NCBI RefSeq assembly: GCF_902506145.1
Contig: NZ_LR733519.1
Span: 1,068,688 to 1,132,687 of the forward strand
Direction: 5' to 3'
Length of the DNA: 64,000 bases
DNA from: Burkholderia sp. 8Y
GTDB taxonomy: Bacteria > Pseudomonadota > Gammaproteobacteria > Burkholderiales > Burkholderiaceae
Position numbers and translations under genes: made by a program. The notes under the pieces were generated by a model that saw nothing but the letters and a program-made list of their open reading frames with translations, had not been told where the DNA came from and searched no databases. Shown here in pieces: positions 36,689-46,549 of this stretch; within the stretch, counting starts at the first letter, position 1, and every line of letters starts with the position of its first letter.

Positions 36689-37303
36689 TGGCTTTCTGTG
36701 CTAGTCAGCTACGGCCTTCGTCTACAAGCGGTTTTCTTCAGGCTGACGCCGTTGAGCCTCTGGGCGGCGCCAGTTGTATTCCATTTTGATCGCCGCGCTC
36801 TGACAGGGCCTTTAGCTTGCGGTCGGTAGTCCATCGAAGCCCTTCTCGATCCCAAAGGGAACCGGCCAAGTCGATTTGTCAAGAGCATCGGAGGTCGACG
36901 AAGATTGACTGCCGCCAGCCTGCCGCCTGGCATGACAACGACGGGGCTGAGACTCGCGTGTCGCTGAAGATTCCAGGCTGAGTTGGTCCCACGCGCCACT
37001 GCTGCGAATGCTTCTTACCGGTCATGCATCGGTTGTTGCGCGCGGAGTCGACGCCGGGTGTCGTATGACCGCACGACCGAACGACCTTCCTTAACCGAGC
37101 ACGGCTTCGGGCGGAAGTGGATCCTCGATGTCTTCGGACATTCCACCGTTCAGTTGCAGGATGCCTGGAATGGAAAGCCGCCTTACATGTGAATATGAGA
37201 TGGGCTGTGCAAACGACATCTCGTCCTACTGGAAGCGCTCGCCTGGGCCATCAGCGCGATCCTGTCGCAATTCGACAGCACCGGCTAATTGGCCGCACCG
37301 CGT
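36689..37303. other. Gene-free stretch after ehuA
   Basis: About 615 bases. Short frames exist on both strands but none has family motifs, a ribosome site or strong G/C third-position bias. It may be eroded sequence. No clear terminator is seen after ehuA. Confidence 0.4.
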
Positions 37304-37516
37304 CTATCTTGTTGGTGATCTCGGATTGCAGTGCCATTCCTCCAAAGCGGCGTGCGCGTCGTCCTGAGCGGCTTCAAACGACGGGAAGGCGCTCCCTGTT
37401 CGCCGAACCACGCGGGTCGTCCTGGTCACGACGTCGTGCTGTAGAATGGCCCTAACCCAGCCCCCGGCCTCCTGACTCGCAGACACCACGTCAGAACCGA
37501 TTTCGTCGGTCGTCAT
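37304..37516 (-). CDS. Small hypothetical protein, 70 residues
   Basis: The frame encodes an acidic small protein with SASQEAGGWVRAILQHDVV and FPSFEAAQDDAHAALEEW, whose amino acid make-up looks like a real soluble protein rather than an antisense shadow. No Shine-Dalgarno sequence precedes the ATG, and no family was recognised. It stands alone between gene-free stretches. Confidence 0.4.
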   Translation of the reverse strand: MTTDEIGSDVVSASQEAGGWVRAILQHDVVTRTTRVVRRTGSAFPSFEAAQDDAHAALEEWHCNPRSPTR

Positions 37517-37828
37517 AGTAAATAGGCAGTGCTAAGTGCTAGTTTGGGGCGAGGTGCTCGCCGCCGATGCCGTATTTATGCGCTGCGGCAGTCGTGCGGT
37601 GTCGGCCTGATCTCGATAATGATCCACGGTTCGCATGATAGCGGCTTAGTCACGTGTTCCACGGCGGTGCCAGGGCGTCCTCACCGCACCCGGCAACGCG
37701 TGCTGCGGATCGGACAAGCAATCATGGCCTTATACAGGGCAGTTACAGGTTCCCTGCGTTAGACTTGCCAGGAGGGCGATGCCGACGCCCGGTGACCGCT
37801 CCGTTGTCCACTCTTCATTATTTCTGCC

Positions 37829-38335
37829 ATGCCCCGTAGTGCTACGCGCAAAACTCGCAGCACGGCCCGCTCGCGTCGTCCGCTAACCCGCGCCATGTTG
37901 CTTCCGTTGCCAATTGAGACCGCCAGTAAGATGTCCCTGGCCATCCATCTTGCGCTCGCCGCATGCCGGCGCGAAGGAAGCGGAACGGCTTATCAGTTCA
38001 ACGAGCTGTTGCGCGTGCTTTACATGACGCTTTTCCTCCAGGAGAAAGGCTTCGGCGCGCTTCCGCTGGCGTTGTACGCGCGTGCCGAGAAGAACCTGAA
38101 TGCATGTCTGTCTCGCGGGAAACCAGGCGATCATTGGTTCGTTGACGCTGAAACTGCGACTGTTCTCGAGCAAGTGCTGCGACTGCATGATGAGCAGTTG
38201 CGCGGAATCACCTATCGTGACCTGGCAGCCGCACAAGAACGGCTCGAGGGCTTCATCAGAAGCGCCCGCGTTTCGCCTCTGCCTGACGACGCGCGCCTTG
38301 CGGTACAGAAGCTGCCGGCCAATAGCAGCGACTAA
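37829..38335 (+). CDS. Conserved hypothetical protein (often labelled Fis-type regulator in Burkholderia)
   Basis: 168 residues. The first 20 or so are basic and serine/arginine-rich, followed by a helical core: LAIHLALAACRREGSGTAYQF, NELLRVLYMTLFLQEKG, YARAEKNLNACLSRGK, and LRGITYRDLAAAQERLEGFI. It resembles small Burkholderia proteins annotated loosely as Fis-family regulators; I see no clear DNA-binding motif. The start has no ribosome site, and an internal ATG (MLLPLPIE, codon 23) may be the true one. Its role is unknown. Confidence 0.6.
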   Translation: MPRSATRKTRSTARSRRPLTRAMLLPLPIETASKMSLAIHLALAACRREGSGTAYQFNELLRVLYMTLFLQEKGFGALPLALYARAEKNLNACLSRGKPGDHWFVDAETATVLEQVLRLHDEQLRGITYRDLAAAQERLEGFIRSARVSPLPDDARLAVQKLPANSSD

Positions 38336-38723
38336 GCTAACGACACTACCAGCGCAACGCGCTGACCGCCGACAGTTTTTCAGTCGCCCGTGCTGGCGGA
38401 CATTGATCCGACCGGCATCGGCAGGCGTTTTAGCGCACGCGTTGGACGTTGTCCCGCAAACCACCGGTGATTGATGAACAGTTTGTCGCCCGCGACGTCG
38501 GGCAATCCGCCGAAGGAGACGCCGCCCCGGTTGTTCCGCCTCAGAGGATGGGCGACCGACGAACGGTGAAGCGGCGGCTAACTGGGAAAGGCTCCCGGTA
38601 AGCGAGCCATGATCGTGCAATCGACGCCGATGGCCTAGAGCGGCTCACTGCCGCCAAGCTGCCTAACCTCTCATTGCTGGACAGCCAACTGTTTTCGTAT
38701 AGGCCGTCACCGTCCTCGTAGCG
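38336..38723. other. Gene-free stretch
   Basis: About 390 bases between two convergent genes; no recognisable coding sequence or strong hairpin was found. Confidence 0.4.
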
Positions 38724-39002
38724 TCACGCGCGGTTAACTGCGTCCTTGAACGCCTTACCTACGGTGAATTTGACCGTTTTTGCAGCCGCAATTTCAATCG
38801 CCTCGCCAGTCGACGGATTGCGGCCAGTACGAGCGGCGCGCTCGCCGCTGCCAAAGGTGCCGAATCCGATCAACTGCACCGTGTTTCCGGCGGCCACGTC
38901 GCTGGTGATCGTCTCGAGTACCGCGTTGATAGCCTGTTCAACGGCGCTCTTGCTGGCTCCCGCCTGCGACGCTACCGCGTCTATCAATTCCTGCTTCTTC
39001 AT
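38724..39002 (-). CDS. hup: HU-type DNA-binding protein
   Basis: Histone-like protein, 92 residues: [40 protein letters not shown] and [16 protein letters not shown]. It bends DNA as a dimer, and the arm motif GRNPSTGE is intact. ATG at 39002 has AGGA six bases upstream; the longer frame does not. It is a single gene with no operon partner and is probably one of several HU copies carried on a secondary replicon. Confidence 0.94.
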   Translation of the reverse strand: MKKQELIDAVASQAGASKSAVEQAINAVLETITSDVAAGNTVQLIGFGTFGSGERAARTGRNPSTGEAIEIAAAKTVKFTVGKAFKDAVNRA

Positions 39003-39708
39003 TACTTTTCCTGTCGTTGAGCTGAACATCATCTTACCGAACCGCCGCAGGTGGCCAATCAGCTCTCGTATCCAATAATACGGCTTTGCGTGCTTTCGAC
39101 ACAAACCCTTTCCACCCGATGGGTTCGGCTTCCGTCGCCGGGCCGGCACGATGTCGGCTCGCGCAGAGCCGCGCGTCGTCGAGCCGCTGCCAGTGAACTC
39201 ATTCTAGCGTGGCGAGCTTCCGTGGACGCTGTCCTTTTTGTCAATGGTCGCGGCGAAGGCGGCCGTCGCTTTTTGTCATCGTCCCCGATGTCGACGGTAA
39301 GCTAGGCAAACCGGTGCAGGTGCCGGCGTTGTAACTATTGACGCATTACATGAGGCTTGGCAACGAAGGTACGGCGAGAGCCGGCTACCCCTTGCCTCTC
39401 GAGCGCCCCAGTCCCCAGTTAGGCCACTTCGACGAATCAATTGAGTCGTGCGCCTAAGCGGAAAGCGGACGCTATTGTGCCAGGGCATTGTTCACTGCTC
39501 CCGTTGCCGGGCACGCCTTAGATGCTTGGCTCGACCTTCGTTCGTTTAAAGAGCGCGATCGCCGGCCACAGAGCACTGCGGGAAAACGCTCGGTTGACCA
39601 GTGCAAACCACTCGCCTACTGTATCGATACACTAAATCGATACAGCCGCGCGGGTGTTCCCCTGCGCGCAAACTCGTCCGCGCTCACGCGGCAATCAGGA
39701 GACACACC
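39003..39708. other. Long intergenic region upstream of the TRAP operon
   Basis: About 700 bases with no recognised gene. The right end carries a perfect inverted repeat (39619-39645) and should hold the TRAP operon promoter. Confidence 0.5.
39619..39645. promoter_or_regulatory. Inverted repeat CTGTATCGAT-N7-ATCGATACAG, candidate LacI-family operator
   Basis: Two perfect 10-base arms separated by seven bases, 64 bases before the TRAP binding-protein start. Each arm contains ATCGAT with a central CG step, and the left one extends to the 12-base palindrome TGTATCGATACA (39620-39631). LacI-family operators are palindromes with a central CG, and such a regulator is encoded in this operon (42671-43750). 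Confidence 0.55.
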
Positions 39709-40740
39709 ATGCATTCGATTTCCCGGCGACGGTTCCTTCAGACGGCCTCTGCAGCCTCACTTGCGGCAGCGGGCGCGGGCTTTCCCGCCATCGTGCGCGC
39801 AGAGCCGGCCGTCGCGCTGCGGTTGTCGTCTTCCATGCCCGCGAACGAGAACGCCGCGCACTACGTCTGGTATCAGAATCTCGCCGCGAACCTCAAGGCG
39901 AGCGTGGGCGACCAGATCCGCATCGACTACTTCCCGAACAACCAGCTCGGCAAGGAAAGCGACGTGGTGCAGCAGGTCAAGGTAGGCGCCGTGGACATGA
40001 TGGTCACCGGCTCGTCGATCTGGGCGACCGTGCTTCCCGAGCTCGGCATGCTCGACCTGGGCTATGTGTTCGACAGCTTCGACCACGTCGGCCGCGCGAT
40101 GGACGGCAGCGTCGGGAAGTCGTTCGACAGCATGCTGCAACAGCGCGCGGGCTGCTCCGTCGTCACATGGGGCTATTCCTTCGGCGGCCGGAATGTCTTC
40201 ACGAAGAAGCCGACGCAATCGCTCGCGGACATCAAGGGCGTGAAGCTGCGTGTCCTGCCCACGCCCGCCTTCATGGAGACCTTCAAGCTGATGGGCGTGG
40301 TGCCGACGCCCATTCCCATCGGCGAGCTGTACATGGCCGCGCAGACGGGTGTCGTCGACGGCTTTGAGCACGACTGCGCCACCGTGCTCGCCAGCAAGTA
40401 CGACGAGGTCGTGAAGTCGTGCTGGCAGACGCAGCATGTCTTCAGCCCGCTCGTCGTCGTGATGCGCCGCCGCTCGCTCGCAAAGATCCCCGAGAACCTG
40501 CGCCCCGCGTTTCAGAAGGCCGCGCAGGACGCCACCGCGAAGCAGCGCGTCGCGGCCATTCGCACCGCCGCCAGCGCCGAGCAGGAACTCAAGAAGCGCG
40601 GCATGACCTTCTATCCGATGTCGCAAGCCGACCGCGACACCGCGCGCAAGGAAATGCAGACGCAGTTGTACGCGAGCTTCGCGAAGCAATATCCCGCGAC
40701 CGCACCGCTTTTCACCGCCATCGCCTCGGCCCGGGCCTGA
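39709..40740 (+). CDS. dctP: TRAP transporter substrate-binding protein (DctP type)
   Basis: Periplasmic binding protein for an organic acid, 343 residues. The twin-arginine signal SRRRFLQTASAAS suggests Tat export. The mature part has LRLSSSMPANENAAHYVWY, FPNNQLGKESDVVQQVKVG near 78, LPTPAFMETFKLMG near 180, and IPIGELYMAAQTGVVDGFEH near 200, including the arginine region that binds a carboxylate in this family. ATG at 39709 has AGGAG seven bases upstream. It is followed by the fused permease after 16 bases. Confidence 0.93.
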   Translation: MHSISRRRFLQTASAASLAAAGAGFPAIVRAEPAVALRLSSSMPANENAAHYVWYQNLAANLKASVGDQIRIDYFPNNQLGKESDVVQQVKVGAVDMMVTGSSIWATVLPELGMLDLGYVFDSFDHVGRAMDGSVGKSFDSMLQQRAGCSVVTWGYSFGGRNVFTKKPTQSLADIKGVKLRVLPTPAFMETFKLMGVVPTPIPIGELYMAAQTGVVDGFEHDCATVLASKYDEVVKSCWQTQHVFSPLVVVMRRRSLAKIPENLRPAFQKAAQDATAKQRVAAIRTAASAEQELKKRGMTFYPMSQADRDTARKEMQTQLYASFAKQYPATAPLFTAIASARA

Positions 40741-40756
40741 ACGGAGGAACGACGCC

Positions 40757-42652
40757 ATGATCACATTCTCCGCGACGCCCGGCCCCGAGGCTACGCTCGC
40801 CGCGCCGGACTTCGGTCACGAGACGCCGCTTGCGCGCGGTCTCGTGCGCCTGATGCACGGCATCGAATATCTGTGTGCGGCTGTGCTCGCGGCGGACGTG
40901 CTCGTGGTGTTTCTGTCCGTGATCTACCGCTACTTCCTGCACGACCCGTTCGACTGGGCCGAGGAAGTCGCCCGCGCGCTGATGATCGTGCTGGTCTTCT
41001 TCGGCGCGGCCACCGTGCTCGGGCGCAGCCAGCACGTCGGCGTCGATCTGTTTCGCGGCATGCTGCCTGAGCGCTGGCAACCGGCGCTCGTGCATGCCGG
41101 CCATTGGGTGATCGCGGGCGTCGCCGCGAATCTTTGCGTGTCATCGTGTCTGCTGCTCGTCGATTCATACGGGCAGATGACGCCGAGCGGCCTGCCCGCG
41201 TGGATCAACGTATATCCGCTCGTCGCGGGCAGCATGTTCATGACGGTGTTCGCCCTCGCCCATGCGTTGAACGGCACGCGCAGACTCGTGCTCGGCACGC
41301 TGGTCGGGTGCGCGGCGATCGCGGCGGCGGTGTACGGGTGGAACGTCCTCGTACCCGGTCACGCGGTGAGGCCGGGCGCGCTGCTTGCCATCGGCTTCAT
41401 CGGTGGACTCGTGCTCGGCGTGCCGATCGGCTTCGTGCTTGCCTTCTCGGCCCTGCTCTACTTTCTCGCGGAACCGTCCCTGCCGATGCTCGTGTACTCT
41501 CAGCAGGTCATGGCCGGCACCGATCATTTCGTACTGCTCGCCATTCCGTTCTTCGTACTCGCCGGCCTGCTGATGGAAACCAACGGCATGTCGTCGCGCC
41601 TGATCGAACTGCTGCTGCGCATGTTCGGGCGGGTACGCGGCGGACTCGGCCTCATCACGATCATGGCCACCGCGTTCTTCTCGGGCGTGTCCGGCTCCAA
41701 ACTGGCGGATATCGCCGCGGTCGGCGGCGTGGTGATGCCCGCGGTGCGCCAGAGCCGCGAAGACCCGAACGAAGCCGCCGCGCTGCTCGCATGCAGCGCC
41801 GTGATGGCGGAGACCATCCCGCCGTGCGTCAACATGATCATCATGGGCTTCGTGGCGAACATTTCGATCGCCGGCCTCTTTCTCGCAGGCGTGGTGCCGG
41901 CTGCGGTGCTCGCCATGGCGCTCGCGATTGTCGCCGTGATCTGCGGCCGGCGCATCAATCTCGCCGATGCCCTGACGCACCCGCGGGCATGGCTGCCGCT
42001 GCTCGGCGGCGCGCTCGTCGCACTGGTCATGATCGCGATGATCGGCAAGGGCGTGACTTCGGGCATCGCGACATCGACGGAAGTATCGGCGTTCGCCGTG
42101 GTCTACGCCCTCGTCGTCGGATGGCTCGCATTCCGCGAGCTCACGCCTAAGTCGATCGTGCGCGTGTTCGTGCGCTCGGCATCGATGGCAAGCAGTATTC
42201 TCTTCATCGTGGCGGCGGCATCGAGCGTTTCGTTCGCGCTGACCATTGAGCAGATTCCCGCGCTCGTGTCCGATTCGATGATCGCTTTCGCGCATCACTA
42301 TGGCCCGACGATGTTCCTGCTGCTCTCGGTGCTCATCATGATCGTGTTCGGCGCGGTGCTCGAAGGCGCGCCCGCGCTCATCATCTTCGGGCCGCTGCTC
42401 ACGCCGATCGCGACGCAACTCGGCATCAACCCTCTGCACTTCGGTACGGTGATCGTCGTTGCGATGGGTTTCGGCCTCTTCGCTCCGCCCGTCGGTCTCG
42501 GCCTGTTCGCGACCTGCGCGATCACCGGCACGGACATGAAGGCGGTGGCGCGTCCCATGGTCAAATATCTGCTGGTGCTGTGCATCGCACTGGTGGCGCT
42601 GGTTCTGGTGCCGTCTTTCTCACTTTGGTTGCCGACCCGGCTCGGCCTGTAG
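40757..42652 (+). CDS. dctQM: TRAP transporter fused permease (DctQ-DctM)
   Basis: 631 residues. The first 170 or so form the small DctQ part (four spans, including FDWAEEVARALMIVLVFFGA). After a linker, the large DctM part starts near 210 (GFIGGLVLGVPIGFVLAFSA) with VLLAIPFFVLAGLLMETNG, ATAFFSGVSGSKLADIAAVG, AETIPPCVNMIIMGF and GFGLFAPPVGLGLF. It imports an organic acid using the sodium or proton gradient together with the DctP protein. Fusion of Q and M is a known arrangement. Confidence 0.94.
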   Translation: MITFSATPGPEATLAAPDFGHETPLARGLVRLMHGIEYLCAAVLAADVLVVFLSVIYRYFLHDPFDWAEEVARALMIVLVFFGAATVLGRSQHVGVDLFRGMLPERWQPALVHAGHWVIAGVAANLCVSSCLLLVDSYGQMTPSGLPAWINVYPLVAGSMFMTVFALAHALNGTRRLVLGTLVGCAAIAAAVYGWNVLVPGHAVRPGALLAIGFIGGLVLGVPIGFVLAFSALLYFLAEPSLPMLVYSQQVMAGTDHFVLLAIPFFVLAGLLMETNGMSSRLIELLLRMFGRVRGGLGLITIMATAFFSGVSGSKLADIAAVGGVVMPAVRQSREDPNEAAALLACSAVMAETIPPCVNMIIMGFVANISIAGLFLAGVVPAAVLAMALAIVAVICGRRINLADALTHPRAWLPLLGGALVALVMIAMIGKGVTSGIATSTEVSAFAVVYALVVGWLAFRELTPKSIVRVFVRSASMASSILFIVAAASSVSFALTIEQIPALVSDSMIAFAHHYGPTMFLLLSVLIMIVFGAVLEGAPALIIFGPLLTPIATQLGINPLHFGTVIVVAMGFGLFAPPVGLGLFATCAITGTDMKAVARPMVKYLLVLCIALVALVLVPSFSLWLPTRLGL

Positions 42653-42670
42653 CCGGTAGAAGTCAACGCT

Positions 42671-43750
42671 ATGAGCACCATTCAGGATGTGGCCCGCGAA
42701 GCCGGCGTGTCCGTGAGCACCGTGTCGAACGTGCTCAACGGCCGCATCGATCAGATGCGCCAGGAAACGCTTGCGCGCGTGCAGGCCGCGATGAGCACGC
42801 TCCGGTATCGCCCCAGCACGCTGGCGCGTCAGCTGAAGACCGGGCAGACGCCGATCGTCGGATTGCTAGTGCCCTCCATCGCCAATCCGATGTACGGGTG
42901 TATCGCGCGCGAGGTCGAAACCTATGCGCAGGAGCGTTACGGCTATCGGGTGATGATCGGCAACACGTATCGCGATCCCGCGAAGGAAGCCTCGTTCTTC
43001 GAGGACCTGCTTTCGCAGGGCGTGCGCCGCGTGATCGTGATTTCATCGCTCGCCAATGAGCGCCACCTCGAAACCGCCGCCGGTCGCGGGATGGTCGTCG
43101 TGAGTTACGACCGCCGCGCGACCGAAGGCGAGGCCACGCGCGTCGACCATGTGACGCCCGACAACTTCGGTGCCGCGCGCATGGCGACACGTCATCTCAT
43201 CGGACACGGTCACACGCGGCTTGCGTTCGCGACGCTGACGGGCATGACGATGAGCCGACGCGACAAGATCGACGGCTTTCTCGCCGCTGCCAGCGAAGCG
43301 GGCCTGTCCGGGCGCGCGCAGGTGCTCGACAGCGGTCCGGTCAACGAATACGGCGACTCGATGATCGCCGAGAACGGCCGCGCGCTTGCGCGTCGAGTGG
43401 CGGCCGACGACGAGCGCCCGACCGGGATCGTCGCGGTCAACGACCTGATGGCGCTGGGTCTGATGGCGGGCTTGCGCGAATCGGGGCTGCGCGTGCCCGA
43501 GGACGTGTCGATCGTCGGCATGGACGGGCACTTTCTGGCGGCGATCTCGAACCCCGCGCTCACCACCGTACAGCTTCCGGTGCCCGCCATGGCCGCCGCA
43601 ATGGTCGAACGGGTGATGCATCCGCACGATGAGCCGATGCCCGCGTCGGAGCAGGGGCTGTTCACGGACATCACGCTCGTCGAACGGGAATCGGTAGCGC
43701 CGCCGGGCAGCGCCAGGCCGGTAACGAAGCAATCCAGGACCAGAAAATGA
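42671..43750 (+). CDS. LacI-family transcriptional regulator
   Basis: 359 residues. The N-terminal helix-turn-helix and hinge are clear: STIQDVAREAGVSVSTVSNV, then LNGRIDQMRQETLARV and LRYRPSTLARQLKTG. The periplasmic-binding-like effector domain starts at VGLLVPSIANPMYG near 62, with TGIVAVNDLMALGLM and VSIVGMDGHFLAA later. It lies inside the TRAP operon, 18 bases after the permease, so it probably represses its own operon at the inverted repeat at 39619-39645. Confidence 0.93.
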   Translation: MSTIQDVAREAGVSVSTVSNVLNGRIDQMRQETLARVQAAMSTLRYRPSTLARQLKTGQTPIVGLLVPSIANPMYGCIAREVETYAQERYGYRVMIGNTYRDPAKEASFFEDLLSQGVRRVIVISSLANERHLETAAGRGMVVVSYDRRATEGEATRVDHVTPDNFGAARMATRHLIGHGHTRLAFATLTGMTMSRRDKIDGFLAAASEAGLSGRAQVLDSGPVNEYGDSMIAENGRALARRVAADDERPTGIVAVNDLMALGLMAGLRESGLRVPEDVSIVGMDGHFLAAISNPALTTVQLPVPAMAAAMVERVMHPHDEPMPASEQGLFTDITLVERESVAPPGSARPVTKQSRTRK

Positions 43751-44769
43751 ACAAGGTATTCGTGAGTCATCCCCGGCACATGCTGGAGCATTATTTCGGC
43801 GCCCGCGCGACGGCGGCGCTGGCGAAGATCGCCGATGTCGCCTACAACCCCGAAGACCGCGAGCTGACCACGGCCGAACTCGCCGACACGGCGCGCGACG
43901 CGGATGTCGTCATCGCGTATCGTCAGACGCCTGCGCCGCGCGCGTTGTTCGAGGCGCTGCCGAAGCTGGCTGCGTTCGTGCGCTGCGCAGTGGATATTCG
44001 CACCGTCGATGTCGATGCCGCCAGCGAACATGGCGTGCTCGTCACGCAGGCGAGCGCGGGCTTCGTGCCGGCGGTATCCGAATGGGTGATCGGCGCAATG
44101 CTCGATCTCGCGCGCGCGACAACCGCATATGCATCGGCATATCACCGTAACGAAGCGCCCGTGCCGCAGATGGGCCGCGAATTGCGCGGCAGCACGCTCG
44201 GCGTGATCGGATACGGACAGATATCGCGTTATCTGTGCGAGCTTGCGCTCGCATTCGGGATGCGCGTGATCGTGTCCGATCCATACGCGCGAATCGACGA
44301 TGCGCGCGTGCGCGCGGTCGATCTGGACGCCTTGCTGGCGCAGGCAGATTTCGTCGTCTGCCTCGCGCCCGCGAACCAGCAGACCGCGAATCTGATGAAT
44401 GCCCGCGCCTTCGCCGCGATGAAACCCGATGCCTGTTTCATCAACGCGGCGCGCGGTGAACTGGTCGATGACGCCGCGCTCTTCGCCGCGCTGGAGAGCG
44501 GACGCATCGCGGGATGCGCGCTCGATGTCGGGCGCGCGCCGGATCAGATGCCATCGCCCCGGCTGGCTACGCATCCGCGTGTGATCGCGGCGCCACATGT
44601 CGGTGGCTTGACGCCGGGCGCGATCGAGCATCAGTCGATGGAGACGGTCGCCCAGACGGAGGCGCTGTTCAAAGGCCGCATGCCGGTCGGCGCGGTGAAT
44701 GCGGCGCACGCGTTCCGGCTGGCGCGCTGGGGTCACGCGGGCATCGACGTTCCGGCGGATGCGCGATGA
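43747..44769 (+). CDS. D-2-hydroxyacid dehydrogenase family protein
   Basis: NAD(P)-dependent dehydrogenase fold, 340 residues. The dinucleotide motif GVIGYGQISRYL lies near 150, the active-site arginine stretch INAARGELVDDAALFAAL near 238, and the histidine in APHVGGLTPGA near 283. The acidic residue usually found in the ALDVFxxEP segment is not present; the sequence there is ALDVGRAPDQMPSP. It may be a subfamily with altered chemistry. It overlaps the LacI gene by four bases and the amidohydrolase by four bases, so the products likely act on the same imported acid. Confidence 0.88.
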   Translation: MNKVFVSHPRHMLEHYFGARATAALAKIADVAYNPEDRELTTAELADTARDADVVIAYRQTPAPRALFEALPKLAAFVRCAVDIRTVDVDAASEHGVLVTQASAGFVPAVSEWVIGAMLDLARATTAYASAYHRNEAPVPQMGRELRGSTLGVIGYGQISRYLCELALAFGMRVIVSDPYARIDDARVRAVDLDALLAQADFVVCLAPANQQTANLMNARAFAAMKPDACFINAARGELVDDAALFAALESGRIAGCALDVGRAPDQMPSPRLATHPRVIAAPHVGGLTPGAIEHQSMETVAQTEALFKGRMPVGAVNAAHAFRLARWGHAGIDVPADAR

Positions 44770-45590
44770 AGTCGCCGCTTCCTTACGAAGGCGCGTGCGA
44801 TTGCCACATCCATGTGTACGAGGAAGGCTATCCGCTCGCCCCGAGCGCGACGTTCATCCCGCCACCGGCGCCTGCGTCCGAGTATGCGCGAGTGCAGCGC
44901 ACGCTCGGCCTGTCCCGCGCGATCGTCGTGCAGCCAACCGGCTATGGCTTCGACAATCGCTGCACGCTTGCCGCGATAGCCGAACTGGGCCACGGGGCGC
45001 GCGGCGTCGCGGTCGTGCCGCCGGATGTCGGCGAAGACGAATTGCAGCGTCTGCATGACGCGGGCATTCGTGGCGTGCGCTTCATGATGCTCCCGGGCGG
45101 CGTTTTGTCATGGGACGCGCTGGCGGAGATGTCGGCGCGCATTGCGCCACTCGGCTGGCACATCGATCTGCAACTCGACGGGCATACGTTGCCGCACTAC
45201 GAACCGATGCTGTCGCGTCTCGCGTCCAGACTCGTGATCGACCATCTCGGCAAGTTCCTCACGCCTGTCACGCCGCAGAGCGAAGGCTTCGCGTCGCTGT
45301 GCCGTCTGCTGGATGGCGGGCGCTGCTGGATCAAGCTCTCCGCGCCGTACGAGAGTTCGCGCGTCGGCCCGCCCGCATTCGACGACGTGGCGTGGCTCGT
45401 GAGCGAGCTGTCGTCGCGGTATCCGGAGCGGGGACTGTGGGCATCGAACTGGCCGCATCCCAATGTGCGGCCAGTGCCTGACGACGCCCACATGCTCGAC
45501 TGGGCGACGCGTCTTGTCGACGGCGATGAAGCGCGCCGCAAGATCCTCGTCGACAATCCCGCTGACTTATACCACCTGCAGCCGGGCTAG
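44766..45590 (+). CDS. Amidohydrolase-superfamily lactonase (PDC hydrolase/galactarolactone isomerase-like)
   Basis: TIM-barrel hydrolase of the COG3618 type, 274 residues. The N-terminal HxH motif is in ACDCHIHVYEEGYPLAP, followed by GVRFMMLPGG near 98, LVIDHLGKF near 155, and GLWASNWPHPN near 225. Relatives hydrolyse 2-pyrone-4,6-dicarboxylate or isomerise sugar-acid lactones. ATG at 44766 overlaps the dehydrogenase stop; the open frame upstream overlaps that gene and was ignored. It is last gene of the TRAP operon, so it likely acts on a lactone form of the imported or oxidised acid. Confidence 0.85.
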   Translation: MKSPLPYEGACDCHIHVYEEGYPLAPSATFIPPPAPASEYARVQRTLGLSRAIVVQPTGYGFDNRCTLAAIAELGHGARGVAVVPPDVGEDELQRLHDAGIRGVRFMMLPGGVLSWDALAEMSARIAPLGWHIDLQLDGHTLPHYEPMLSRLASRLVIDHLGKFLTPVTPQSEGFASLCRLLDGGRCWIKLSAPYESSRVGPPAFDDVAWLVSELSSRYPERGLWASNWPHPNVRPVPDDAHMLDWATRLVDGDEARRKILVDNPADLYHLQPG

Positions 45591-46549
45591 AGTTCATACG
45601 CACTTCGATTTTCGAAATGGGATCGCCTCTAGGTGACGTGCCTTGCGAAGACTCGCAAAACATATTGTTTGGGTGCGGCACCCTGCAACCAAGCCAGAAC
45701 CGTGATGGTATATATGACCGCGCTCGACGCTTGGCGGCCGAGCGTCTATCCACCTTCTTGGAATCAACCAGTCAGTCGCTAGCCGTCACCGCCGACGCAT
45801 CATCGGTCATAAGCCGTCGCTCGCAGGCGCGCCGACGACCGGCTGCGATACGCGGCATTGCTGTCATTCGCGATAAGATGCAGTCGAACGCCACTGCTGC
45901 TTTTTCGCTCACAACGTTGGTAGGGTGCATCGTTACCTCAAAGGCTTACGCGCGCCCGAGCGGAAAATCGTCCGAGGCTCCAATTTGTCCGTCGGGCGCC
46001 GACTCCCAAGCGTCCAGTGCCTAGTGGGCCAGCGGTCGAAGTTCAAACATTAGCCGGTTAAGGCGACGACCAGCGCTCAAGCAAAGTCGCTCCTCAATGG
46101 AAAGCGGCTGGATGGGTATGCAATCTGCTGCTTGCCGCTCAACGCTCCTAAGGAACGCATATCCCGGGACGCTAAACGGGAGCCTTTTTAAAAAGCTTTG
46201 AGCGCGTTACGACACCTATGAGAATCACGAATTGCAACGAAGCACCGTCTATGATCGCGAGATCGTCGAACTGCATGTGAGCAGCGACTCAAGCGCGCCC
46301 ACCAGGTCCCGGCTATCGAGCGGTCCATAACACGCGAGGCGCATTGTGCAGATGACGATGCGACACGCGTCAGGCCTTCTCGCGTATAAGCGTTGGAGTT
46401 CACATTTCGCTGTCGTACGTTGTCTCTGCCCCTCGATGTCGCGGTTCTTTTTACCGCCGGCTGCTTGCCGCGCAATCCAAGCTGCGTTGGCCGATCTAAT
46501 GTTTGTTTGTAGAATTACAGCATTCGGTTCTCGTGAGCCAGCGAATTCA
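45591..46549. other. Gene-free stretch
   Basis: About 960 bases without a recognisable gene, in lower-GC sequence than the operon before it. It includes an AT-rich palindrome (around 46183-46199, TTTTTAAAAA core). It marks the passage into the decayed region D. Confidence 0.4.

Noticed and set aside
41165-42439. 424-codon open frame antisense to the TRAP permease
   Set aside because: Low-complexity His/Arg/Glu-rich product typical of an antisense shadow in high-GC DNA; the plus strand has a clear permease.
46183-46199. AT-rich palindrome as terminator or attachment site
   Set aside because: Short TTTTTAAAAA core without GC stem, and no integrase or tRNA nearby.
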